DNA of 64,000 nucleotides from Euonymus europaeus (Eukaryota > Streptophyta > Magnoliopsida > Celastrales > Celastraceae). A program made the translations under genes and the position numbers. Below are positions 12,850-22,210 of this stretch, piece after piece (position 1 is the stretch's first letter; each line of letters starts with the position of its first letter). Where the stretch lies: the NCBI GenBank assembly GCA_963580455.1, contig OY756965.1:26696902-26760901 (forward strand), given 5' to 3'. Below the pieces are notes generated by a model. The model was not told the origin of the DNA. It did not search any database and saw only the letters and a program-made list of their open reading frames with translations.

Positions 12850-14010
12850 TAAGAAGACTACGCCATATTATTTCCTCGGCCTCAAACCATTGTTCTAATT
12901 CAGCTTTGTTGAGCATTTGGCGGAAAAGGCATGCTGCCAATTATTTCCTCAGCCTCCTTAAGATGTCAATACCTAGCCAGTAAATCCACCAAAAAGTGGT
13001 AATGATCCATTTCTGGTTAAATCTCATAAATCCTCGCATTTGCCCAAAAAGTTCCATCCCTTAAGATCCTTCCCACACTAGACCCTATGTCTGCATGCTG
13101 TAAGCACTGCAAGGAATGCAACCTTATCAGGCCTAAGACCTGGAAGCTCCAATTTTCTAAACTTTCCCAATGCATCATGAGCATACCCATTAATTCGGAG
13201 CTCTGAAATTAAAGCTGTCCGAGTAACAAGTTTCTGTCACTCATTTGATTGAAGACTTCCACAAAACTTTCTACACTCCCACATTTCCGTTCATGTATAT
13301 CATCACAATGCAAAAAAATGTATCCCAATGGTTGAAATCAAACTTTATGAGGGGACAATGAATAGGGCTTCCAAAGCAAGGTCACAAAGTTTACTGCACA
13401 CACTTAAAAGGCTAAGTAAACAAGAGACTTGACAAGAGAGTTGTGTCGAAAAATGCTTTAAAGAAATGTAAAGCCGGTGTCATTTGTTTGCAGGAGACTA
13501 AGCTGGAGGATATTACTCTTACCGTCCTCAGGGAGGTTTGGGGTTTGATTATCGGGAATTGGATTTCTCTCACTACTACATCATCCGAGACTTGCCTCCC
13601 ATAAAGACCCAGCAAAGCAGTCCCCACAAAAGCCTTTACAAAAAAAACGCCCCTTTCTTTGACCCCAACGCCAGCAATTGAACCCCACGACAATAATCCA
13701 AGTATGCACATGACAAAATACAGCACAGTGTAAACTGAGTTTGGCTAAACCCGATTCACATCATCTCAGTAACTAATCTCCAATCTTCGTCCATATCTCC
13801 CATATACCATGTGCACCAATTACGGTAATATATGACACAACGTTTTCTTGCGGCATTCTATCGAACACTCTGTGTGCCATATACAATTCATCAAGTTGTG
13901 CAAACTGCACGATAACATTGTTAGCAAGAAAGATTGGTCGAAATGTACTCTGACCCAGTTTGATGATGACCGCTTGTTTTTGTGGTATTGAGGGACCAAA
14001 CCACGGGGAG
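12850..14010 (-). pseudogene. Pentatricopeptide-repeat (PPR) protein pseudogene
   Basis: Pieces of a PPR protein appear in order on the minus strand but in shifting frames with stops. Around 13760-13980: QAVIIKLGQSTFRP, AHRVFDRMPQENVVSY and TVIGAHG. Around 13230-13300: FVEVFNQMSDRNL. Around 13090-13220: ALISELRINGYAHDALGKF and LRPDKVAFLAVLTACRH. Around 12905-13010: EMDHYHFLVDLLARY, stop, HLKEAEEIIGSMPF. This is the repeat and E-domain layout of plant organelle RNA-editing or processing PPR proteins. At least three frame changes and several stops rule out an intact gene. A LINE endonuclease piece lies in the middle. Confidence 0.8.
13455..13575 (+). mobile_element. LINE endonuclease-domain fragment inside the PPR relic
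   Basis: The plus-strand frame from 13461 reads KKCKAGVICLQETKLEDITL, then TVLREVWGLIIGNWIS. This matches the start of the apurinic-like endonuclease domain of plant LINE ORF2 (the CLQETK block). Only about 37 codons are recognisable and the element ends were not found. The gap in the PPR match is roughly 13330-13740, so the inserted piece may extend over that range. Confidence 0.65.
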
Positions 14011-14598
14011 CATGCATGGAGACGTGGAGTACGTGATTATCTTGAAGTATTGAACAAATTCCCGTGGAAGATCATGCGAACGGGGTAATGACTCGTAGTC
14101 GCCAATAAAGATAAATTAAATTGGGCTTCGATAGTATTGGGCCAGCGCTTTTGACGCGAGTGTGCGACTGTGTGTAAAAGAGAAACTTCAACATACACAA
14201 TTTATGTTTTAGTTTGCACAAAACGTTCCTTATATGTCACAAATTCATGCATCAGCGTTATTATTTTATTTTATTTTGAAAAAAATCGAGAATGATACCA
14301 TAAATTTTGTCCTTTTTGTTGGAATTCACCTGTGTTACATACGTGTGTTATGGTTCATGTGGTAAAAATATATGTGTTTATGTATTGTTTGGCTTGTGTA
14401 GCGCCACGTGTGTAGCATGTGTACAATTTCTAGAATATTTTTGTTGTCAAAGTCAAAAATATGTAGCATTATCTGGAAGTGTGTTCGTGTGTAACTGTAT
14501 ATGTACTGCTGTTGTCACACATAATGGAATATAAATTGTTTGAGTTTCATTTTTCTCTGTCTCTCTCATCTCTCCAAAAGCTAACACTTTTGAACATC

Positions 14599-14629
<31 letters not shown>

Positions 14630-14753
14630 TGAATCTAAACTCGGCAGATTATTACATTACAAGTTTGATCTCTCTCAAAGTATACCTTCGAAAACCCGAT
14701 TATTATCTTAAATTTGGCATCATCAATACAATGGGCGATAGAAGTAGTTAGAT

Positions 14754-14981
14754 TTAATGATGTTGTGGATCAGGTCCTCCAGGACTCCGTCGCTTGGACT
14801 CATAATAGCCTTGGACCTCGTCGTCTTCGTCCAACTTATTTTCTTTTGATTTCTCGAGCAATTCATGCAAGTATTTGACTACATTGATATTCCCATGATG
14901 GGGCTCAAGAGGCCTTGATTCCAACTTTGCAGATACAAGTAAAAACAAAGTCAAAGATGCCCAGAACTTGAGGCTAACCAT
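14754..14981 (-). CDS. CLE: CLE peptide precursor, copy C
   Basis: Intronless 75-residue precursor. The N-terminus (MVSLKFWASLTLFLLVSA) is a classical short signal peptide. The middle is acidic and Lys-rich. The CLE motif RRSPGGPDPQHH occupies residues 64-75 and ends the protein. Position 2 of the motif is Arg where most family members have Leu, Val or Phe. Same strand as CLE copies A and B. The SPGGPDP core is shared by all three, while the precursors outside the motif are hardly alike, as expected for old tandem duplicates of this family. Confidence 0.92.
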   Translation of the reverse strand: MVSLKFWASLTLFLLVSAKLESRPLEPHHGNINVVKYLHELLEKSKENKLDEDDEVQGYYESKRRSPGGPDPQHH

Positions 14982-15634
14982 GATAAAATATCACAAGTCT
15001 GTGCAATACATTCTTGATACCCCCCTCCTTTATATATAGAAGTTCGATGTTTTTTATTTCGCAATTTTTATATAAACCAACAAAGTCATGAAAAATTAAA
15101 TAAATGGATCGAATATTTGTCTTATTTTTGTGGTGCGGCTGATGTAGTACGTACTATAGACATTTTAGCCTGAATTGTTTGGCTACCCAACACAGCCCAG
15201 CCAATATTACTCTAGATTTGAGTTATCCAAATCACTTCTTTGTAATGGAAACAAACGTATACCTAGGATCCTTCTAAATTTTAGGTCAAACATTATTATT
15301 GAGTGGTTAAGAGAGAAACTGAGTGAGTGTCTAGTCAGTGTGGCTCTTGCCTTGTTTACCAGTTTGTGGTGTTGAGAAGTTCAGAAAGCTTTCACTCATG
15401 AAGCTATTGAAGGGGCAAACTCAAGGTCTTGGGTTTTTTTCTTCTTCTCTCAGCAATAAATTAATACAGAAAAGTAAAAGAATATTTTTTTTATTTATAA
15501 ACAAAATAAAAGAATATGAATGAAGTCAAAGCTCCAAGACAAAAGATTGCATCAACAAAAGTGGTGCGCAAACTATATGTTTAGTGTGCCTTAGTGGTTG
15601 TGGTGTTGGTACGCGCGTGTGTTTTGAATTTTAC

Positions 15635-16021
15635 CCACGTTTGATTGGGGAGAATAATAAGTGAGATAAGAAAATGAGCTTTCTCAAAGCTTATTCTATT
15701 GTTTGATTTATATAAAACATGAGTCATGAGCTTGATTATTCTTCCCATGGGGAGGAGAATAATATATTATTTAAAATGACAAATTTAGCTTTCATTAAAT
15801 TTTATATAAATTTATCATCAATTTATTATAAAAGGATAATACAGTATTTTTATTTACATTACAATCCGTTCAAACTAAAATTCATGCTTATTCTCACATT
15901 CAACCAAACATACAAAATTTTATTTTCAAATTCATTCAACTCGATCTCCCTATTTTTCTGTTCTATGTTTAACTTATCTTAAACTCATTCTCACTTTAAG
16001 CTCACTCTTAACCAAACGTGG
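15635..16021. mobile_element. MITE-like element with short terminal inverted repeats
   Basis: The ends CCACGTTTGATT (15635) and AACCAAACGTGG (to 16021) are inverted repeats with one mismatch. Further inside, gtgagataagaaaatgagctt-like sequence on the left is partly mirrored by aactcattctcactttaagc on the right. It is 387 bp, AT-rich and non-coding. No convincing target duplication was seen, so the superfamily is left open. Confidence 0.5.
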
Positions 16022-16060
16022 AGAGTTATTTCTTTTAATCTGATTCATGAATATAATGTT

Positions 16061-16440
16061 TTTTTTTCCAATATATGAAGGTGATCAACACCAGAATACC
16101 AGCGCAAACACAGCACTACAACCCTACCCGAAAGTAGGCGATCAGCCAACCAGACCAATCATAAGAAATGCTACTATACGATATGAAACTAAAAAAACAT
16201 CCACCCCACCATCAGCTTGCCAGCTATTCCTCTCCTCCCTTAATAAATCACCAATACCTGCTGGATTATAGCCATCCCCGATAGTTAAAATCAATAGAAC
16301 GCAGCCCCACCCTGGCGAGCCTGTGCGCAGCAGGATTTGCTTTCTTGTTCACATTATTAACTTCAGCGTGCTCAAATATACCAATCAACTCTTTGAATCT
16401 TTGATCTCAACAGTAATGAGTTCCATGGGAACAAAATGTG
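16061..16440 (-). mobile_element. LINE 3' end relic (RNase H-like domain)
   Basis: On the minus strand around 16300-16370 a frame reads EVNNVNKKANPAAHRLARVGL (stated here in two parts: EVNNVNKKANPA and AHRLARVGL). This resembles the end of the RNase H-like domain in plant LINE-derived proteins. A T-run at 16062-16070, the A-tail on the element's strand, fits the 3' end of a retroposed copy. The rest is degenerate. Confidence 0.55.
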
Positions 16441-16449
16441 ATAAATTTT

Positions 16450-17203
16450 TGAATCTCTCTCAAATCAAACCATATAAATTCAAGAGGTCATTTATAAGTT
16501 GAATTCTCACTAAGAGCAATACTACTGTAATCATGCATTGAATTTTAACTTAACTTATCATAATATTATCATATTATCACATGAAAAACTTCTGTATGCA
16601 CGGCCATTTGCGTTAAAAAAAGTTACATCATTCAGCCAATAATGGATACCTTACTTTTTTTAGCAACAGGACAACCAAGTTCTTGAGGGATCAAAATTTT
16701 GGATTATGTACAACTTTTAGATCTACCACAATTGGAAAACCTCATTGGTTTGTGATTATGTACAATTTAGGGTTAGGTTGGCTGCGCTTTCCTTAACTGG
16801 TCCAATACTAATCGTGGTCCATAATATGGGCCAGAAATCCTTATATACGGGGCCGGTCCAAGTCCATTCACGACCGCAGGCGGCAGGACGGCTAGAGCCA
16901 AAACAAATGATTGAAAAAGGAATGAAAACCATAACTCTTTTTTATCTTTCTTTATTCACTACAGCGTGGGATTTTTGCTGTAAAACAGTTGAGGAAGAAG
17001 GGCTGGTCAGAGACTCATCTACTAGAGTAAAATCGCAAAAAAATTAGACCTTATTTGGCAGCCCAACATGTGTAAGTTATTGTCCGATTTGGGAATTAAT
17101 CCCGCACCTCTAGAATTTTTTAAGTCCTTACAGTATTTTACGATTGATAAGCCGTCAACCTCGAACAATTTATGCAAATAAAAAAAATTTATCATCCCTA
17201 AAT
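16450..17203. other. Spacer without recognised genes
   Basis: AT-rich. Short open frames without family motifs. Confidence 0.4.
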
Positions 17204-17539
17204 TTATCTAAAGCCCATCCCTAGTGACTTGGAGTCGGAGCAGGTTAATGGAACAAATTCAACCTCTTCATCAGGTGCTTTTCTCTTCCTGGGGTTTGAT
17301 GCACGAACCGAAACCGATAGATTTGAAGGTGCTGGAGCATCCCCTGTTACCTCTCGAACAGGGGTTGTGAAGAGATTTGTAATATCTGCAAGTGGATTCC
17401 TCCTTGAAGAAAATTTATTGGCCTTCTTGAAAGATTGGAGAGCTTGAATGACTGAATTTTCAATGGATGCGGGATTGGGAGAGAATGGAGGGACGTTCTC
17501 CTTGTTGTAATGGTCACAAAGAGCAATAACACCCTCCAT
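17204..17539 (-). CDS. Small uncharacterised protein with KEN box
   Basis: A single-exon open frame of 111 residues with plant coding character. It has a KEN box (residues 13-15, within NKENVPPFSP), a helical SVIQALQSFKKA segment (29-40), a conserved-looking RRNPLADITNLF (46-57), a basic NPRKRK cluster that could be a nuclear signal, and an acidic C-terminal part. KEN boxes are recognised by the anaphase-promoting complex, and the PLADIT patch recalls ALxDIxN-like patches of cell-cycle proteins. A cell-cycle-regulated nuclear protein is therefore plausible but inferred. I do not recognise the family with certainty. The start is the first ATG and there are no in-frame stops. Confidence 0.6.
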   Translation of the reverse strand: MEGVIALCDHYNKENVPPFSPNPASIENSVIQALQSFKKANKFSSRRNPLADITNLFTTPVREVTGDAPAPSNLSVSVRASNPRKRKAPDEEVEFVPLTCSDSKSLGMGFR

Positions 17540-19886
17540 ATCTCAATTGATAACCCAAAAGAGGGGTTTTTTTTGTCTCTGCAATGGTGGAAGAAATAGA
17601 GATTTGAGAGACCCTATATGTAGTTGTGGAATTGGGTTTTCGATTTGGAGGGATTATATGAAAACTCAAGATGGATATTTTGCTTATTTTAGGATTTATG
17701 CTTGAAATTTAAATTTTAGATTTTATTCATCTTTTGGGTTAGAACTTAGAAGGAGGGAGTTGAATATTTTCACATCTAGGGTTTCTCAGTTTCATGTTTA
17801 ATTTGTAATTCAATTTGAAATTTTAACCGAGAGTTTTTGGTTTCGCTCTACTTTGATGTTCGCGCGGAACAAATAAAAAAGTGCCACGCGCGCCTCTTAT
17901 TGTCTTGTAGAGCCGTAGAGGAGACAAAAGGCCCAAAACAAAATTTGGGACATTACCCTTTTTGGGCCACAAGCCCATAAACCATGTGTCGGTCCATCTT
18001 CGTAGGTGGAGGATTGTACTGCTCCTGGGTTTTGATATTCCGGCCTAAAAGATCCATCTTTACAGCTGTACCTTCCAATCTTCCATTGCTGCGCTCTCAT
18101 CAGCGCAAGGAAGTAAACCTCTATTTGATTGAGAGTACGTCTTTGTTAAAGTATAAGTGTAAGGAGAAATATCCCGGATATTTCTGAGATACTCTCTGAG
18201 GCATCTATTGGTACTACTCTTCGCCTGCCAACATCTCCTCCTCCAGTTGATTGCTTGTTCATTTACTTGCCATTTTGACTCAACTGTTTTGATTGTCAAC
18301 AAGGGGTAGGATGCGCTGAAATCCTGGAATCTATTACCAGTCTCCATGTGTCCTACGGGTTTTTAAGTTGTCACTTTCTTTAGTAAAACTACCAAAAGAG
18401 GTCCGTATGACACATTACGCCGTCGTTTACTCAGAAAGAAGAAAATCTAAACCCTTCTATCGATTGCTGTCAGTTTCGGATTCTGATGTTATGGTCCTTC
18501 AGCTCTTATGAGTTACGAGTTGATGGGATTTAGTTCGTGGGCTCTATTACGAAGCCTTGTGCTAGTTCACAAGATATGTTGGCCCACAGCCCATAAAATC
18601 ACCGTCTTAATGGACTCACAAATTACAAGTTTTGCACTCGATTTATTTATTTATTTTTGAATATCAAAAATGAAAATAGGGAGGAAAAAAATGAAGAAGA
18701 AGATGAAAATTCCACATATCAATAACCAAAACAATGTCTTCGCTAAAAGTCAATATCTTCTTTAATACGAAATCTAAATTGTCAAGTCAAGTCAATGGAA
18801 ATATTAATTTATGAGAAGAACCAAATTAGTTTCCTTAATTTTACGCTGTTGTTGTTGGCCACCTTAATTTAATTTATAAATGGTCCTTCCTATTTTTCTT
18901 CTCGATTTCACTAATTGTGTCTGAAAATCGAAAGCTTAATTGGTAAGAAAAAAGAAAAGGGAAAATTATTTTAGTTGGTGAGACATATACGTACAGTTCA
19001 CAAACTTGACTAATAAATACAAGTCAAGAAAAGAGAACAATTCGTTGCATCCTCTTCTACTAATCAAAACCATTTTTGGCAATTAACGTTAGAAAGGTCA
19101 TCTAAGACATATTCTCTCCTCTTGGTGTGATCATAGAAGCCATACAGTCTTTTATTCTCTCAATTCTCAATTATAGACATGTTCCATGTTCGTTGCCAAG
19201 CCAATTCGGTGGCTCAATTTGTATTTAGGCGAGAGCAAGACATTTTCTTACGTGAGAATTTTTCTCATATAGTTTTCCATTATGTAACGCATGACATTAT
19301 CTTAAGTTTAATATATGAGTGCTTTTATATATAAAAAAAGGAATACATATTCTCCCATCTTCACCAGATGCCAACACAGATATGTTATCCTAGATCGTTT
19401 CAAAAGCTATGAGGCACAAAAAAATGTTACTTATGTGTAGATATGTTATTTCGGATTGTTTCCAAAGTTCTCAAGCACAAAAAATGTTATTTATGTGAAA
19501 GGAGCTGAAATTTTGCTTATATATTGCTCAGTAACTAATTCGATGTGAGACTACAGATCTTAACGATTAAAAAAATGTATCACGAGGTCGTATATGCAAA
19601 GAAATAGACACCAATGTTATGTATAAGACATAGTCATATGATATCATTAACGATTTATTTTTGGTACCAACCATGTGCATAATCCCAAGCTAATTCACAT
19701 GGTTAGGGAATAATCCCCTCTTTGTTCACAGACACGCTAGACCAAATATATTAGATCTCTTCTTTTATGTATACCTTACATGACAAGTTTTGCCCTCCTT
19801 GTAAACCACTAGCTATTCATCTTTTCCCATTGCGTGTCTTGGCAACTAAAATTCAACTCGATCCACAAAACTTACCAAAACCAAGG
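17540..19886. other. Spacer without recognised genes
   Basis: Reads as promoter and intergenic DNA. Frames at 17.9-18.35 kb are open on both strands but show no family motif. Several 'gcccataa'/'ggcccaca' motifs (GGCCCA-type, often found in plant promoters) occur near 17960 and 18570. Confidence 0.4.
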
Positions 19887-20003
19887 AAGTCAACATTCAA
19901 CAATCACATCCATTGAAATTTCACTGTCTCTTTCTCCCACAAAATTTCCAAATTGAAACTTAAAACCCATTTCCCATCTCTCACAACTCGCAACTCAAAA
20001 GTC

Positions 20004-20036
<33 letters not shown>

Positions 20037-20390
20037 CTAAAAAATGACATAACGCAACACGACCAAGAAACAAATACAAAAAACGTACAAGTCTCCAGAC
20101 TCTGCTTCTCTCTGTTTCTCATGCTTCTACAAATGGCGAGACATTTTCCATGGTGTGTTTAAATTGTTCGACGTATGAACATAAGTCAATATTCAACAGT
20201 CAAATACCTTGAAATTGCAATGTTTAATTTCTTCTACCAAAACCAAATTCCCATCTCTTGCAACTCACAAAGTCAAATATATGTATACATTAATTAAAAA
20301 AAAATGACATAACCAAGCACGACCATTCGACCAACAAAACAAATTACAAGAGCATCTCTCTGTGTCTCCAGTCCTCCTCCTCCGCCAAGT
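19887..20390 (+). repeat. Diverged tandem duplication in the ATL promoter/leader
   Basis: A block starting AAGTCAACATTCAACAATCA (19887) is repeated from 20183 (AAGTCAATATTCAACAGTCA). Both copies carry, in the same order, cattt/aattcccatctc, caactc..caaa..gtcatata, a TA-rich part, aaaaatgacataac, gcacgacca, and ctctctgt..tctc. The period is about 296 bp. The second copy runs into the leader of the ATL gene. Confidence 0.65.
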
Positions 20391-20403
20391 CTATCTCTCC
20401 ACC

Positions 20404-21102
20404 ATGAGCTCCCCCGACGATGGTAAGGACGACTTCAATGACTCATTCAGGTTTCCTCCTCACAATAATCCTTACAACATCAACAGCAGAATTATGCTCA
20501 CAGCCATAACATCCCTATCAATCGTCATTGTAGTCGTTGTGGCACTTCACATTTATGCAAGGTGTGTTCTAAGACGCCATGCCCGTCGTCGCCGGGCCGC
20601 TTTTCATGTATTCGGCCTGACCGTAAACCAAGTCCACGAACCACCCAAGGGCCTTGATCCGACGGTCATCGCAGCACTCCCGACATTCGTAGTCAAACAA
20701 ACGGACGGTCAAGATCATGGGACTCCGATAGAATGTGCTGTTTGTTTGAGTTTATTAGAGGAGCAAGAGATGGCAAGGCTGTTACCAAATTGTAAGCACA
20801 CTTTTCATGCCCAGTGTATAGATATGTGGTTGACATCACATTCCACATGCCCTATTTGTCGAACCGAGGTGGAGCCCCGGCTGCTGCAACCGGAACCCCG
20901 AGAGGGTCCAGCGGGCGAGGCGGCCTCCGCGCCACCACTGGATCGTGCAGTGGTGTGCATTGAAGGATCATCAGAATCCGACGGAGGAGCAAAATTGAAT
21001 GGGTCGAGCTCCCGATTGAATTCATTTCGAAGAATGTTGAGCAGAGATCGATCTTTCAGGAGACTTCAGGAGGATCATTCGGTAGATTTAGAAAGACAGT
21101 GA
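20404..21102 (+). CDS. ATL-family RING-H2 E3 ubiquitin ligase
   Basis: Intronless gene encoding 232 residues, typical for the Arabidopsis Toxicos en Levadura family. It has a short polar N-terminus, one transmembrane helix at about residues 31-53, a basic stretch (RRHARRRRAA), the family's GLD motif (83-85), and a RING-H2 domain with zinc ligands from Cys111/Cys114 through CKHTFHAQC to Cys149/Cys152. The C-terminal tail is Ser/Arg-rich. ATL proteins are membrane-bound ubiquitin ligases, often rapidly induced in defence or growth responses; the substrate is not predictable. The ATG at 20404 is preferred because it has ACC in front. The frame stays open upstream but has no other ATG. Confidence 0.92.
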   Translation: MSSPDDGKDDFNDSFRFPPHNNPYNINSRIMLTAITSLSIVIVVVVALHIYARCVLRRHARRRRAAFHVFGLTVNQVHEPPKGLDPTVIAALPTFVVKQTDGQDHGTPIECAVCLSLLEEQEMARLLPNCKHTFHAQCIDMWLTSHSTCPICRTEVEPRLLQPEPREGPAGEAASAPPLDRAVVCIEGSSESDGGAKLNGSSSRLNSFRRMLSRDRSFRRLQEDHSVDLERQ

Positions 21103-22210
21103 ATTTTGGTAACAATATATATATTTCTTAATATCTTGAACCTTTTTTTATGGAAAATTTGATGTCGACTAGCTTATATTTGAGTACATAATTGATCATA
21201 CAGATTATAATGCAGAAATTTTTTCAGAGTTTTAGTGTCGAACTTTTTGGTTCGCCATCTGAAAGTATTCATCCCAACGTTAAAAATACCTCAACCGAAG
21301 TGGTTAAGGATCCATCTCATTTATTTTATTCATCTCCACCCAACTTGACCATCGTGAAAGATTAATGTTCTATTTTAAATACACCTTTTTTTTGTGGGTG
21401 TTTAATATTGTCGACGCATAAAAAGGACAGGGGGTTTGGTAACCTAAGAAGATTGTAAAAGAGATTTTCAAAAGGGGGCATATTAGGTGCACTAGTACAG
21501 GTGAAAAGGTTTTAAATTATATTTTCTGGTTAAGTCGGTGAAGATGCATGTTCTTGAAACCAAAATTTAAGATCTTGTCATCTGGGATTCCCTTTTACAT
21601 ATATATATAATCAAGTTGCTGACATATTCTTCAATTCACATGTCCTACCATTTCGATTAACGTAACTTGCTCCTCAAGTAATTGATTTACAATGTGTGTG
21701 ATTTAAATTAGGATGAAAGGTTCTTATTCAAAACCTAATATATTCCTAACCAAACTGAAGCCCAGTAATTTGACTAGTTTTATGTTCTTAAACACAATTA
21801 TTCTTTGTTTAAGCAACCAACCCCTTACGTAAATAGATTTACAAAAAACAACCGCTATGTGAATAGGACATAAAAGCCGTCGCCAATGAACGGAGGCCCC
21901 GTAATTTGACTGCTTTTATGCAGCAGCTGCCAAATCAGACCACAGCCCACCAAACGAACACACCTAATCATGCTCATTTGAGTTTTGGAACAGAGGATAC
22001 AGATTGCAGATTTATAGACATGGAAATGAGAGTGTTGAGTGGAAAATATTTCATTGGAGCCAGCCAGCCAGCCAGCCAGCCAGCCGAGTTGAAAGTAATA
22101 ATATTACGTACACGCATTGATTCTAGATGAGTAAACCTATCATTTCAACAAAAAGCCTTTTCCTTTTTGGTCAAAAATCTTAACCAAGATGCATGTATAA
22201 GACAATAAGA
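21103..22210. other. Convergent spacer between ATL and the PDCB-like gene
   Basis: Holds the 3' ends of two convergent genes. A (CCAG)n microsatellite lies at about 22059-22084. Nothing else recognised. Confidence 0.5.

Noticed and set aside
20362..20403. Longer ATL start upstream of 20404
   Set aside because: The upstream extension begins with GTG, not ATG. The ATG at 20404 has a good context.
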